Program-made: the position numbers and the translations under genes
Shown: positions 1 through 7,941 of the stretch, in pieces
Layout: each line of letters starts with the position of its first letter
Position numbering within the stretch: position 1 is the stretch's first letter
The notes under the pieces: generated by a model
What the model was told of the DNA's origin: nothing
The model's database searches: none
Seen by the model: only the letters and a program-made list of their open reading frames with translations
From: Caldilinea sp. CFX5
Lineage (GTDB): Bacteria; Chloroflexota; Anaerolineae; Caldilineales; Caldilineaceae
Length of the DNA stretch: 50,511 bases
Direction: 5' to 3'
Assembly: GCA_021405325.1 (NCBI GenBank)
Contig: QWII01000136.1
Span: forward strand, 1 to 50,511

Positions 1-87
1 AACCGCTATCCCTTTCAGATCATTCAGCGGCTTTGGCCACGCTTTGACCTTGACCCGGAAGTCGAAAACCTCCGGTTTTCACCCTGA
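1..87 (+). CDS. 3' end of an unidentified gene (partial)
   Basis: The first 28 codons read without a stop, from Asn-Arg-Tyr-Pro through a mixed hydrophobic and charged stretch (FQIIQRLWPRFDLDPEVE) to a TGA at 85-87. The composition looks like a genuine protein C-terminus, and the next gene lies on the opposite strand and ends 55 bases further on, so the arrangement is convergent. The rest of the gene is outside the window, so no family can be named. It could be a chance open frame, because only 87 bases are visible. Confidence 0.45.
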   Translation, partial: NRYPFQIIQRLWPRFDLDPEVENLRFSP

Positions 88-142
88 TTTCAGTATAGTT
101 GCCTCTTCCCGGAAGGGTTGCCTCGCCTTGAATGAGCATGTT

Positions 143-709
143 TTACCTCGACATAACCGGCGTGCGCGGGCGCAACAACCGGCGGCTGCCAACGATGATC
201 AGTAGAATGAGCAAGATTGTAACGGCAATGGGAAAGAGGACAGTCAAGGTGGCGGTGGTAAAGGCGCCGAGCCATTCCCCGGTGGCGACAACAAAGTTGC
301 CAAGACCGCCGGTGGTTATGGAGGACATGCCCCGCACCCAGGTGGTGCTCATCTGAATAATGCCCGCCGTGCCGCCGCCCGCAATCGCAGCCAACGTCCA
401 GCGCATGAGAGGCGACATATCAGTCAAGACCGCCGCGGTCGCCACGGCGCCGGCGACCACCGCCGTGGGGGTGGCAATGGCGTCGAGCAGATTATCGACC
501 CACGGAATGTAGTAGGAGATAATTTCGATCAATGTCGCCACGCCAAAGACCACCAGCGCTTCAGCGGTGCCGATCCAGGCAAAGCCCGGCGACAGCGACA
601 GTTGACCCGCCAGCGCTGCCGCGCTCATCACCGCAAAAGGGGCAAAGATGCGCAGCCCGCAAGCCGCACTCAACCCGATGCCCAACGCGACACTAAAGAG
701 TAGTTCCAT
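143..709 (-). CDS. DUF4126 family membrane protein
   Basis: A 188-residue, very hydrophobic protein. It has an N-terminal helix (ELLFSVALGIGLSAACGLR), a segment around residues 45-70, a Gly/Ala-rich middle containing GGGTAGI, and a C-terminal helix (LFPIAVTILLILLIIVGS) followed by a basic tail, RRLLRPRTP. This pattern and the early SAACGLRIF motif match the uncharacterised DUF4126 family of inner-membrane proteins. The start ATG at 709 is preceded by AAGGACGAG at a suitable distance. No function is known for the family. It is transcribed away from the enolase-superfamily gene, with a long hairpin in the shared 5' region. Confidence 0.75.
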   Translation of the reverse strand: MELLFSVALGIGLSAACGLRIFAPFAVMSAAALAGQLSLSPGFAWIGTAEALVVFGVATLIEIISYYIPWVDNLLDAIATPTAVVAGAVATAAVLTDMSPLMRWTLAAIAGGGTAGIIQMSTTWVRGMSSITTGGLGNFVVATGEWLGAFTTATLTVLFPIAVTILLILLIIVGSRRLLRPRTPVMSR

Positions 710-743
710 TGTGACTCGTCCTTCATCCTAAAGATTAACCGCT

Positions 744-814
744 GGTGATTGGGTAATTCGATGATCGGTCATTTCGACAGGCTCAATGACCGATCATCGA
801 ATTACCCAATCACC
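744..814. repeat. perfect 28-bp inverted repeat with TTTCGACAGGCTCAA loop
   Basis: Arms 744-771 and 787-814 are perfectly complementary over 28 bp and enclose a 15-base loop, TTTCGACAGGCTCAA. The same loop, with one base changed, occurs in the unrelated hairpin at 17567-17617 and in expanded form at 15235-15326. It lies between the divergent starts of the DUF4126 and enolase-superfamily genes, 19 bases before the latter's ATG. It is not a normal terminator because no T-run follows. Confidence 0.85.
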
Positions 815-832
815 CAACACAGAAAGTCTACC

Positions 833-2128
833 ATGAAAATCACCCAAGTCGAACTATTTCATCTGGATGTTCCTTTTACGTCCCACACCAACCAGCACAT
901 GCAATATTGGCTGCCTCATTGGCGCATTACCCAGCTTTGCAAGATCACCCTCGCCAACGGCGTCATCGGCTGGGGGGAGACCATTCCTAACTACACCTGG
1001 GCCAAAGTACCGGATGATATTGCGGACCGGTTGATCGGCCAGGAAGCTGCTTCGTTACTCTGGCACGATACCCTGGGCGCCGGGGTGCAGATGGCGCTCT
1101 TTGACGCCGTTGCCAAGACGCTCAACGTCCCCATCTATCGCCTGCTCGGCCAGAAGAGCCGCGACTGGTGTCCGATCTCCTGGTGGGCGATGGATATGGC
1201 GCCGGCTGATTGGGCGCAACAGTGTCAAGATGCCGTGGCGCAGGGTTACATGTCAGCCAAACTCAAGGCGCGCACCTGGCATGATCTCCATGCGGCGCTG
1301 CAAGCGGTCTTCGCCGTCACGCCGCCCCAGTTTATCCTCGACCTGGATTTTAACGGCACGCTCGACAATGCCGCCAACGCCGTCAAATTCCTCAGCACCC
1401 TGGAGCAATATGAGCAGGTGACAATGATCGAAAGCCCCATTCCCCAACAGGATGTCGCCGGCAACAAGCAGATCCGCCAGCGCATCGACCGCCCGCTGGC
1501 GATGCACTATGGCGTCCCGCCGATCACAACAACACTACGTGAAGATGTGGCCGATGGTTTCGTGCTTTGCGCCGGGGCAGCGGCTTTGCTCAAGCAAGCG
1601 CACATCTGTGAAGAACATAACAAACCCTTCTGGCTACAACTGGTAGGGACGGGCATTACCACTGCTTGGGCTGCGCACTGGGGCGCCGTGCTGAAACAGG
1701 CGCGCTGGCCGGCCATCACCTGTATGAACATCTGGGAGTCCCAACTAATTCAGCCGGCCCATGCGATCAAAGGCGGCTTTCTGCGTGTACCGGAAGGGGC
1801 TGGTTTGGGGGTTGCCGTTGATGAGGCGGCGATTGAGAAATACCGGGCCGAGTATACCTTTGTCGAGCCGCCGCGCCATCTCTACCAATACAGCCGCGCC
1901 AACGGCGACACGCGCTACTACGCCTGTAGCAAAGAAGAACTCCAGTGGGCCTACCCCGGCGACGCCCAACCGATCTGTGAAGAAGGCTCAAGTTTGACGG
2001 TGGTGGCCGATGATGGCAGCCAGGCGTTTGCTGATCTTTATGCGGCGGTGAAAGCCGGGCAGACGCACAGTGAGGGAAACATCAATACCTTTGGTAAGTT
2101 TCATAATGTATTGACGCAGAAGAAGTAG
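833..2128 (+). CDS. Mandelate racemase/muconate lactonizing enzyme family protein
   Basis: A 431-residue enolase-superfamily protein. The N-terminal capping domain (VELFHLDVPFTSHTNQH, then GVIGWGET) leads into a TIM barrel with the Lys-x-Lys pair at residues 143 and 145 (SAKLKAR), acidic metal-ligand candidates in FILDLDFNG (about 170-172), and Glu200 in MIESPIP. The third acidic metal ligand expected after the next strand is not evident: the sequence there is RPLAMHYG. These enzymes abstract a proton alpha to a carboxylate, as in sugar-acid dehydratases or racemases; the substrate cannot be told. A longer frame opens at 749, but that would run through the hairpin at 744-814, so the ATG at 833 is preferred. 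The ribosome-binding site is weak. Confidence 0.8.
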   Translation: MKITQVELFHLDVPFTSHTNQHMQYWLPHWRITQLCKITLANGVIGWGETIPNYTWAKVPDDIADRLIGQEAASLLWHDTLGAGVQMALFDAVAKTLNVPIYRLLGQKSRDWCPISWWAMDMAPADWAQQCQDAVAQGYMSAKLKARTWHDLHAALQAVFAVTPPQFILDLDFNGTLDNAANAVKFLSTLEQYEQVTMIESPIPQQDVAGNKQIRQRIDRPLAMHYGVPPITTTLREDVADGFVLCAGAAALLKQAHICEEHNKPFWLQLVGTGITTAWAAHWGAVLKQARWPAITCMNIWESQLIQPAHAIKGGFLRVPEGAGLGVAVDEAAIEKYRAEYTFVEPPRHLYQYSRANGDTRYYACSKEELQWAYPGDAQPICEEGSSLTVVADDGSQAFADLYAAVKAGQTHSEGNINTFGKFHNVLTQKK

Positions 2129-2141
2129 GGCTTTGTGGCAA

Positions 2142-2570
2142 TCAATCCTGTGTTGGTTGCCACCCCATCAGCTTCCATCGTTGCCGAGCGCGCACTAAAA
2201 GTGGGCGATTTAATTGTAAGGCAGCAAGGGTAGCGCGACCAGTGGCTGTTAGCGTTTGAATGTGAGTGGAATCCCGATTCCAAGCAAAATGGTCATGCCA
2301 GCGTTGGGTGCGTGGATTGAAAAGTGGTGCAAGTTCTCCTGTTTGCGGATCTTTCGCATGGGTGCGGTCATTCTTCAACTCATTGCACTGGCGACAGGCC
2401 GGCCACAAGTTTTCACGCGCATTGGAGCCATTTGCAGCAAGTGGTATGATATGGTCTAGCGCTAATGAAACGCCCATTAAAATCTCTTGGGAGCGACAAT
2501 AGCCGCAACGGTAATTGCCTTCTTCAAAGATTTCACGGCGTAATGCAGCGGAAATGGTAACGCGGGTCAT
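2142..2570 (-). CDS. HNH endonuclease family protein
   Basis: A 142-residue protein with a complete HNH nuclease core: a CxxC zinc knuckle (RCGYC, about residues 21-25), the His-containing LDHIIPLAANG motif, Asn in ENLWP, a second CxxC (ACRQC), and a final ELKNDRTH. The fold binds a metal and cleaves DNA phosphodiester bonds. Its ATG overlaps the stop of the RHH-like gene upstream by four bases (ATGA at 2567-2570), so translation is probably coupled. The tail after the core (about 70 residues) is basic and of unknown role. It may be a host-genome maintenance or mobile-type nuclease; nothing else mobile is adjacent. It converges with the enolase-superfamily gene, leaving a 13-bp gap. Confidence 0.88.
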   Translation of the reverse strand: MTRVTISAALRREIFEEGNYRCGYCRSQEILMGVSLALDHIIPLAANGSNARENLWPACRQCNELKNDRTHAKDPQTGELAPLFNPRTQRWHDHFAWNRDSTHIQTLTATGRATLAALQLNRPLLVRARQRWKLMGWQPTQD

Positions 2571-3001
2571 TGGGTACGGCGTTCACGTAATTCTTGGAGA
2601 GTAGGTAGTTGGTGACCACGGCTTTTCAGCAAGGCGTAGGCATGGGCTTTACGCACCATTAAGCAGTCACTCTCATCACGCAACTGGGTCAATAAACTCT
2701 GACCTTCAGCAGTGAGTGTGCCTTCATGGAGACGGTCAAGTAGTATGTCATATAATGCCACTTTATCAGGATTCATGGTGCTTTCGGCAATGGCCCAAAG
2801 CGCGCTGTCTGAAAGCGACTCCATCGCTTTCAATTCGATTTGAAGCGCAATCGGCAAGTCGCTTTCTACCTCAGGCGGCGTACTACGCACCAAGGTTTCA
2901 AGGAGCAAGTCGTGAATGGGGCGCGTTTCAGTTTGTGATTTTACGGCAAAAAGCCGATAAAGCGTTTCCGGTAGATCAAGCGTTATTGGATAAATCGACA
3001 T
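2567..3001 (-). CDS. RHH/antitoxin-like protein paired with the HNH gene
   Basis: A 144-residue protein opening with a short beta strand and amphipathic helix (YPITLDLPETLYRLFAVKS) typical of ribbon-helix-helix antitoxin-like proteins. A Glu/Leu-rich middle follows, then a C-terminal helix (MVRKAHAYALLKSRGHQLP). The N-terminus and the general plan (strand, RHH-like helix, C-terminal Ala/Leu helix) resemble the solo protein encoded at 30193-30585. My recollection is that similar small proteins precede HNH genes in cyanobacteria and Chloroflexota. By analogy it may bind DNA or restrain the nuclease. The start ATG at 3001 has no Shine-Dalgarno sequence and a TATAAT only five bases upstream, suggesting a leaderless mRNA. 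Confidence 0.75.
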   Translation of the reverse strand: MSIYPITLDLPETLYRLFAVKSQTETRPIHDLLLETLVRSTPPEVESDLPIALQIELKAMESLSDSALWAIAESTMNPDKVALYDILLDRLHEGTLTAEGQSLLTQLRDESDCLMVRKAHAYALLKSRGHQLPTLQELRERRTQ

Positions 3002-3105
3002 AGTAGATTATATTTGCGAACTAACCTGATAACATCACCCATTGGCAAAATAGTATATATCAATTCTAACACAACAAGAAACTAATTCATAAGAGGAGAA
3101 ACTCC
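3002..3105. promoter_or_regulatory. divergent promoter region; leaderless -10 box for the RHH/HNH operon
   Basis: On the minus strand a perfect TATAAT (3007-3012) ends five bases before the RHH-gene ATG, which would place transcription start at or next to the A of the ATG. On the plus strand TTGGCA (3042-3047) and TCTAAC (3065-3070), 17 bases apart, are a weaker candidate for the creatininase gene. That gene has a good AGAGGAGA ribosome-binding site at about 3091-3098. The AT-rich composition of this spacer supports promoters on both strands. Confidence 0.45.
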
Positions 3106-3882
3106 ATGACCGTCTTACTCGCCGAAATGACCCGCGAACAGATCCGCAAAGCCGCCCCCAGCGCCATCGCCGTCCTGCCTACAGCGTCGATTGAGCAACA
3201 TGGCCCCCACGCCCCGGTCATCACCGACACGCTGCTCTGCGGCACGGTGGCGCAGCGGTCGGCGGAACGGGCCGCCGGCAGCGCACGCGTGATCGTCGCG
3301 CCCGTGCTGTGCTATGGCAACTCTCATCATCATCGCCCCTTTGCCGGCGTCCTCTCCTTGAGTAGCGCAACCTACATGGCGGCGGTGACGGAGGTGTTGG
3401 AAGGGTTGGTCTTGAGCGGCTTCCGCAAGTTGGTTGTCCTCAACGGCCACGGCGGCAATACTGATTCCAACGCGGTGGTGGGGTTGGACTTTGTCAACCT
3501 GCGCGGCCATGATGTCACCATTGCCACCGGCGCCTATTGGGACATTGCCCGCGCCGCGCTGGTGGAAAAGGGGTTGATGCCCAGCAGTCGCATCCCCGGT
3601 CACGCCGGGCGCTTTGAAACGTCGATGGTGATGGCGCTGCGCCCCGACCTGATCGACCCGGAAGGGATGGCGCAGGTGGTCGATGTCTCGCAGGCCAAGA
3701 AGGGGCTTTTTGGCGATCTGACCGGCGCCACCATGCAAGTCCACGGCGCCTGGGCCGCCAGCACCGGCTACACCGATAACCCCGCCGAAGCCAGCGCCGC
3801 TGAAGGCAACGCCCTGCTGGAAGTGGTCGTCCAGCGGGTCAGCGAATTCTTTGTGGCGTTCAACCAGGCCGCCGACGCATAA
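3106..3882 (+). CDS. Creatininase family amidohydrolase
   Basis: A 258-residue protein of normal length for the creatininase family. Metal-binding motifs are all visible: SIEQHGPHAPV followed by TDTLLCG, the SHHHRPF block, NGHGGNTDSN, and PGHAGRFETSMVMA. These supply the Glu, His and Asp ligands of the dinuclear centre. Family members hydrolyse cyclic amides (creatinine, FAPy or mycofactocin-precursor peptides), and the sequence alone does not choose among these. The start follows AAGAGGAGAAACTCC, a strong ribosome-binding site. The gene stands alone between a divergent promoter region and a shared bidirectional terminator. Confidence 0.9.
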   Translation: MTVLLAEMTREQIRKAAPSAIAVLPTASIEQHGPHAPVITDTLLCGTVAQRSAERAAGSARVIVAPVLCYGNSHHHRPFAGVLSLSSATYMAAVTEVLEGLVLSGFRKLVVLNGHGGNTDSNAVVGLDFVNLRGHDVTIATGAYWDIARAALVEKGLMPSSRIPGHAGRFETSMVMALRPDLIDPEGMAQVVDVSQAKKGLFGDLTGATMQVHGAWAASTGYTDNPAEASAAEGNALLEVVVQRVSEFFVAFNQAADA

Positions 3883-3931
3883 ACGAAGAGAAGGGGCTGA
3901 CGGTCAGACCGTCAGCCCCTTCTCTTCGTTT
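3881..3931. terminator. bidirectional intrinsic terminator
   Basis: A near-perfect palindrome of about 25 bp per arm centred at 3906 begins within the TAA stop of the creatininase gene. It ends in TTCGTTTATTG with a T-rich tail. A-rich sequence on the left side (AAACGAAGAG) gives a U-run for the opposite strand. The large minus-strand gene ends at 3954, so one hairpin serves both convergent genes. Confidence 0.8.
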
Positions 3932-3953
3932 ATTGCCTTTTTACTTAAACAAA

Positions 3954-6900
3954 CTACTTAATCACCAACGGCAGGAAGAGATTGCCACTGGTCGCCGTCG
4001 TTTCGTCATCAATCGCCGCGCGGAGGGCGGGCGGTCCGCTGATGGTCGGGGTGTCCGGTAGGGTGGCGGACGGCGCCGACTCAACGGCGCTAGCCGTCAC
4101 GGCAGTCGCCGGACAGGGCTCCAGCTTAATGGTGAAGCGGCTGTTCGCCACGGCTTTGACCTCCACCTGGAAGCGATTCGGCTGGCCGGCCGTGGCGGTC
4201 AAGGTGACATCTTCGCACACGGCGCCGTTGTTGATACTCTCGTCGATCCGTTGCGCATTCGGGTTGGTGAAATCATCGAACACCACCACATCGACATCGC
4301 CTCGCTCAGGCACAAAGGAGAGGCTTTGTGTCTGGCCCACAGCGAGCGGGATACGGAAGAGCAGAACGTCGTTCCGGTTCAGCTCGATGGCGCCGCTGGG
4401 GATGTAGGAGATCACATCAAAGCCAGGCACTGCCGAGATGTTGCCTGCGCCATCTTTCACCCAGACGAAGGCGTAGGTCACACCGGCCACCGGCACAATT
4501 TCCGCATCGACAATAAAGGTGTTAGCGCCGGTGGGTGCGGGCAGCGGCTTGAAGCCGTCGCAGGTCAACGGTAGCCATTGGCGATTAGGTGTATCGAAGC
4601 GATAGCGCACGATACAATAGGACTGCAAATTGCTGCCGCCCTGATCGGTTGCGATGATCTTCACCTTGACATTGCGCGAGACCGCAATCGGATCCTGATC
4701 GTTGAAGGTGGCATCATCGCTAATGAAGGCGCCATCGCCGATGCCTGTGCCAACCACCGGCGGCACATTGTCGCTGCCCGTTGCGCTGCGCAGCCGTTTG
4801 TTGCGGGTGGCGGTATTGTCGCGCTCGTTAGCTTCTGGAATCTCACCATTGGGATCAACGGTCACTTTGATGGTGCCGTTGTTACCGGCGCTGGCCGGTA
4901 TATTCCAAGTGGTGGAGATGGCAACTTGACCAAAGTCCCTGAACGCAGTTGCCGGCACGGATAGCTCGATCGGCGCCAGCCCCGGATCGGCCTCAATGCG
5001 CACCTTGATGGCGGTCAAGCCCAGATCGGCCAGCAGGTCTTGCAAGTCACTGCGTGTGCCAAAGAGTTGGATATTGGCGCCCACCTTGACCGACGAACCT
5101 TTCAGCGCTGCCGGCGGGTCAACAAAGATGTCGTGGCTACGCACCGATAGGTTGAGCGGGAAGGGCGTATCAGCATCCAGCGTCTCCAACCAGGCCACCA
5201 CTTTGGCTTGATCGGCGGCGTTGGCCAATACATCGGTGAACTGACCATTGTTGGTGCGGTGCTTCTGGTTGGTTAGCACACAAGCCAAGGTCTCACAGGC
5301 GCCATTGTGATAGTAGGGGGGCATCAGGCCAATGCCCAAGAGCGCCGGAATATTATAGCCGTTGCCCTTGCCATCGTTGTTGTGATCAAAGCCCAGCGCC
5401 TTGAGACCGGCGTTGTTCAACTCGACGGCGCCGATTTCCGGCTGGCCAGGCAGTGTGTTATTTTGGCCGGCGACGTTGAGATTGAACGAGCCGATTTCAA
5501 ACAACATGCGGTCAAACATCTGTAACTGTGAAGCATTGGTGGCGGTCAGGGGCGCTTCGGTGGCAAGCTCCGCAGCGGGTGGCGGCGATGTGAAATCTTT
5601 GTTGCTAATCGTCCATTTGGTGCCGCCATGACAGGTATGGCAACTGGCGCGGAAGAAGAGGCGGCGTCCGTCGCGCACATCGACATTGAGCGCGGCGCCG
5701 GTGTCGTTATTCGTGCCAGGGATCTGCTCGGCGGTCAGCGCACCTTCGGGTGTACGAATGGCGAAGCGCACCCATTCCTTCATGGCATCAAATGCCGGCC
5801 AGGCTTTGCTGCTGCCGGGCAGGGTGACGGTCACCTGGTTGCGACCAGCATTTGGCTTGAGGAACTGGTTGATCACACAAGGTCCCTTGTTCGGATCCGT
5901 GTCGCCGAGAATCAAGCCGTGATTCGGATCAAACGTGCTCGTGGCCGCCGCACCGGGCGCCGGGTCGCTACAGGGCTGGGGCGCCGGTAAGGGACCAGGG
6001 CCGGAGGTGTTGCGCACATTCAGATCAAAGTCCTGGATTTCGTCAAAGACGGCTGAGTAGTTGAGCAACCGCTGATCATCGGGGTTATGCGGACTCCAGG
6101 TGGCGTTGAGCGGCACCGATTTACGGGGGCCGGAGCCAAAGAACCAGACGTTGCCATCGGTGCCGCCGGCAAAGTGACAACTGCTGCAAGTCTGCCATCC
6201 CTCGTTGGAAAGGCGTTCACTGTTGGCCACCGTCAGGCCGGCCGGGCCACTGAAATGGCCGCGTGAGGCAAAGAAGACTTCCTTCCCGACCAGTAACTGT
6301 TCGTCAACCGATGCCGCCGGCGGCAAAGCCGTTGTTTCGATTACATTTTCCACTGCATCGGTGTCCAGATTGACGACCGAAACATTGCGCGAAACGTAAT
6401 TCATGACAAACGCTTTGTTGTTGCGGATCACGATGCCCAGCGGATTCTTGCCGGCTTTGCGCCCACTGGTCTGGGGGTTGTCGGGGTCATTCAGGTCAAT
6501 GTAGCGCGTGGTGCTGACCCCCACGGTGAAGGTGAGATCACCCGAAGCATCGACATTTAACTTGACCAGCAGATCGCTGCCTGACGAAACGGCATAGGCG
6601 TTATCCGGGCCTGCGGTATCGCGGAAGGCAATGGCCCAGGGGTTGGCAAAGAAGAGCTTTTTCTTGCCGCTTTCCGGGACGCGCGCCCCCAAGTGCATGT
6701 TCACGGCCTTGGTTGGTGCGTCAGCCGGTGTCCCGCTGTTGGCATTGTCGAGAACGTTGACGTGGGCCTGGGTGGAAACGTTAAAGCGATCGGGCGCGCC
6801 GGTCGAGGCGCCGATGTTGGGCAGGTAGACCTGATTGCCAAAGATGACGATGCTCTGCAATTGATTCGGGTGCGAGATCGCGGCTGAACCATTGGGATTC

Positions 6901-7727
6901 TTGAAGCCGGAATCCATGGCGGCAATGCGCGTGGCGCCGGCCACCGTCGGCAACGTGGCGACATCGGCAGGAATAGTGAGCTGGCAAACCACGCCCTCTT
7001 TGCCGCCGTCAGCGCCTTGGACGCCATTGGGTTTGGTGTAGGAGAAGAAGCGCGCCACATAAAGGCGTGTCCCATCCAGGGTAACGGCCAGACCGCGCGG
7101 CTGGAAGCGCCGTTTGGCGTCATCGACATTACAGGCGCTGGTGCGCAGGTTGACGCTGCCGACAATGCTCTGGTTCTGGGCATTGATCATCGTAATGGTA
7201 TCCTGGCCGCTGTTGGCGACAAAGATACGACTACCATCGGGCGACGCCACCACATTCCACGGTTCGGCGCCGGTGGTCAACCGTTTCTCAACCACCACGG
7301 TGAAGGGGTTGAGGGAATTGACCTTGAGAACGGTGACGCCGTTATCCGGGGGGCTAACGACATAGGCGCGCTGGGCCACGCCAACGCCGGTGTCCAGGGC
7401 AATGGCGTGGGGTTCCCGCCCAACATTTTTGACCGTGGTCAAGACACTGGGCGTGCTGTCCAAATTGCCCAAAACCGAAACGCTGCCGTCATCGGGGTTG
7501 ACGACCCAGATGCTGCTTTTGTCCTGGCTCATGGCAATCGGGCTGGAGGTGGTCGGCGTGTCAAAGGCAGCGCTGGCCAGCACGCCTTCTGCACTGCCAT
7601 CCTGCGCCAACAGCCCGAGCTGATCGGACGACGAAAAAGCCAAGATGACTGCAACCGTTACGACGACAGTCACCAGGCTGCCAACCAAACGCCGCTGGCG
7701 GTGATTGGGGTGAGATAGATGTTGCAT
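3954..7727 (-). CDS. Secreted beta-propeller protein with cytochrome c peroxidase-like domain
   Basis: A 1257-residue exported protein. The N-terminal basic stretch and hydrophobic helix (LVGSLVTVVVTVAVILAF) are a signal peptide or anchor. Residues about 50-480 form a YVTN-like propeller (repeats such as PWNVVASPDGSRIFVANSG and GRVxVVNLDTD-type strands). Two haem c sites follow, CSSCH (514-518) and CHTCH (696-700), with the PPYYHNGACETL segment typical of the MauG/dihaem cytochrome c peroxidase C-domain. A CARDB-like adhesion domain (about 860-980) and beta-rich segments come next, and the last residues are NLFLPLVIK. It probably moves electrons or oxidises a substrate at the cell surface. 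The ATG at 7727 is chosen because AGGAGC precedes it; a frame 12 codons longer exists. Confidence 0.85.
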   Translation of the reverse strand: MQHLSHPNHRQRRLVGSLVTVVVTVAVILAFSSSDQLGLLAQDGSAEGVLASAAFDTPTTSSPIAMSQDKSSIWVVNPDDGSVSVLGNLDSTPSVLTTVKNVGREPHAIALDTGVGVAQRAYVVSPPDNGVTVLKVNSLNPFTVVVEKRLTTGAEPWNVVASPDGSRIFVANSGQDTITMINAQNQSIVGSVNLRTSACNVDDAKRRFQPRGLAVTLDGTRLYVARFFSYTKPNGVQGADGGKEGVVCQLTIPADVATLPTVAGATRIAAMDSGFKNPNGSAAISHPNQLQSIVIFGNQVYLPNIGASTGAPDRFNVSTQAHVNVLDNANSGTPADAPTKAVNMHLGARVPESGKKKLFFANPWAIAFRDTAGPDNAYAVSSGSDLLVKLNVDASGDLTFTVGVSTTRYIDLNDPDNPQTSGRKAGKNPLGIVIRNNKAFVMNYVSRNVSVVNLDTDAVENVIETTALPPAASVDEQLLVGKEVFFASRGHFSGPAGLTVANSERLSNEGWQTCSSCHFAGGTDGNVWFFGSGPRKSVPLNATWSPHNPDDQRLLNYSAVFDEIQDFDLNVRNTSGPGPLPAPQPCSDPAPGAAATSTFDPNHGLILGDTDPNKGPCVINQFLKPNAGRNQVTVTLPGSSKAWPAFDAMKEWVRFAIRTPEGALTAEQIPGTNNDTGAALNVDVRDGRRLFFRASCHTCHGGTKWTISNKDFTSPPPAAELATEAPLTATNASQLQMFDRMLFEIGSFNLNVAGQNNTLPGQPEIGAVELNNAGLKALGFDHNNDGKGNGYNIPALLGIGLMPPYYHNGACETLACVLTNQKHRTNNGQFTDVLANAADQAKVVAWLETLDADTPFPLNLSVRSHDIFVDPPAALKGSSVKVGANIQLFGTRSDLQDLLADLGLTAIKVRIEADPGLAPIELSVPATAFRDFGQVAISTTWNIPASAGNNGTIKVTVDPNGEIPEANERDNTATRNKRLRSATGSDNVPPVVGTGIGDGAFISDDATFNDQDPIAVSRNVKVKIIATDQGGSNLQSYCIVRYRFDTPNRQWLPLTCDGFKPLPAPTGANTFIVDAEIVPVAGVTYAFVWVKDGAGNISAVPGFDVISYIPSGAIELNRNDVLLFRIPLAVGQTQSLSFVPERGDVDVVVFDDFTNPNAQRIDESINNGAVCEDVTLTATAGQPNRFQVEVKAVANSRFTIKLEPCPATAVTASAVESAPSATLPDTPTISGPPALRAAIDDETTATSGNLFLPLVIK

Positions 7728-7875
7728 ACGTTTTGCTCCTTTATGGATTAGGGATAGAAACATCAGTGATTAGCATAGCGAAAAATTGTCAACTCTTCTT
7801 CATCCTTTGGATAGGATTTTTTATGAAAAAGGTTGGGTTTTCGATCTAACCAAAGTTAGGGATAGGGCAGGTCGC

Positions 7876-7940
7876 GAATTACGAGCTACGAATTATGAGT
7901 TACGAGTGCGTCGTAACTCGTAATTCGTAGCTCGTAATTC
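7876..7940. repeat. 30-bp inverted repeat of the TTACGAATTACGAG family
   Basis: Arms 7876-7905 and 7911-7940 pair over 30 bp with one mismatch around a five-base loop, GTGCG. The hairpin abuts the stop of the response-regulator gene (7942) and could act as its terminator, although there is no clear U-run. The repeat unit (GAATTACGAGCTACGAATT) resembles the hairpin at 26795-26842, so these two are related elements. Confidence 0.8.
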
Positions 7941-7941
7941 T

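Noticed and set aside
3115..3744. 209-codon minus-strand open frame over the creatininase gene
   Set aside because: Antisense shadow: Gly/Arg/His-rich without domain structure, while the plus strand has all creatininase motifs.
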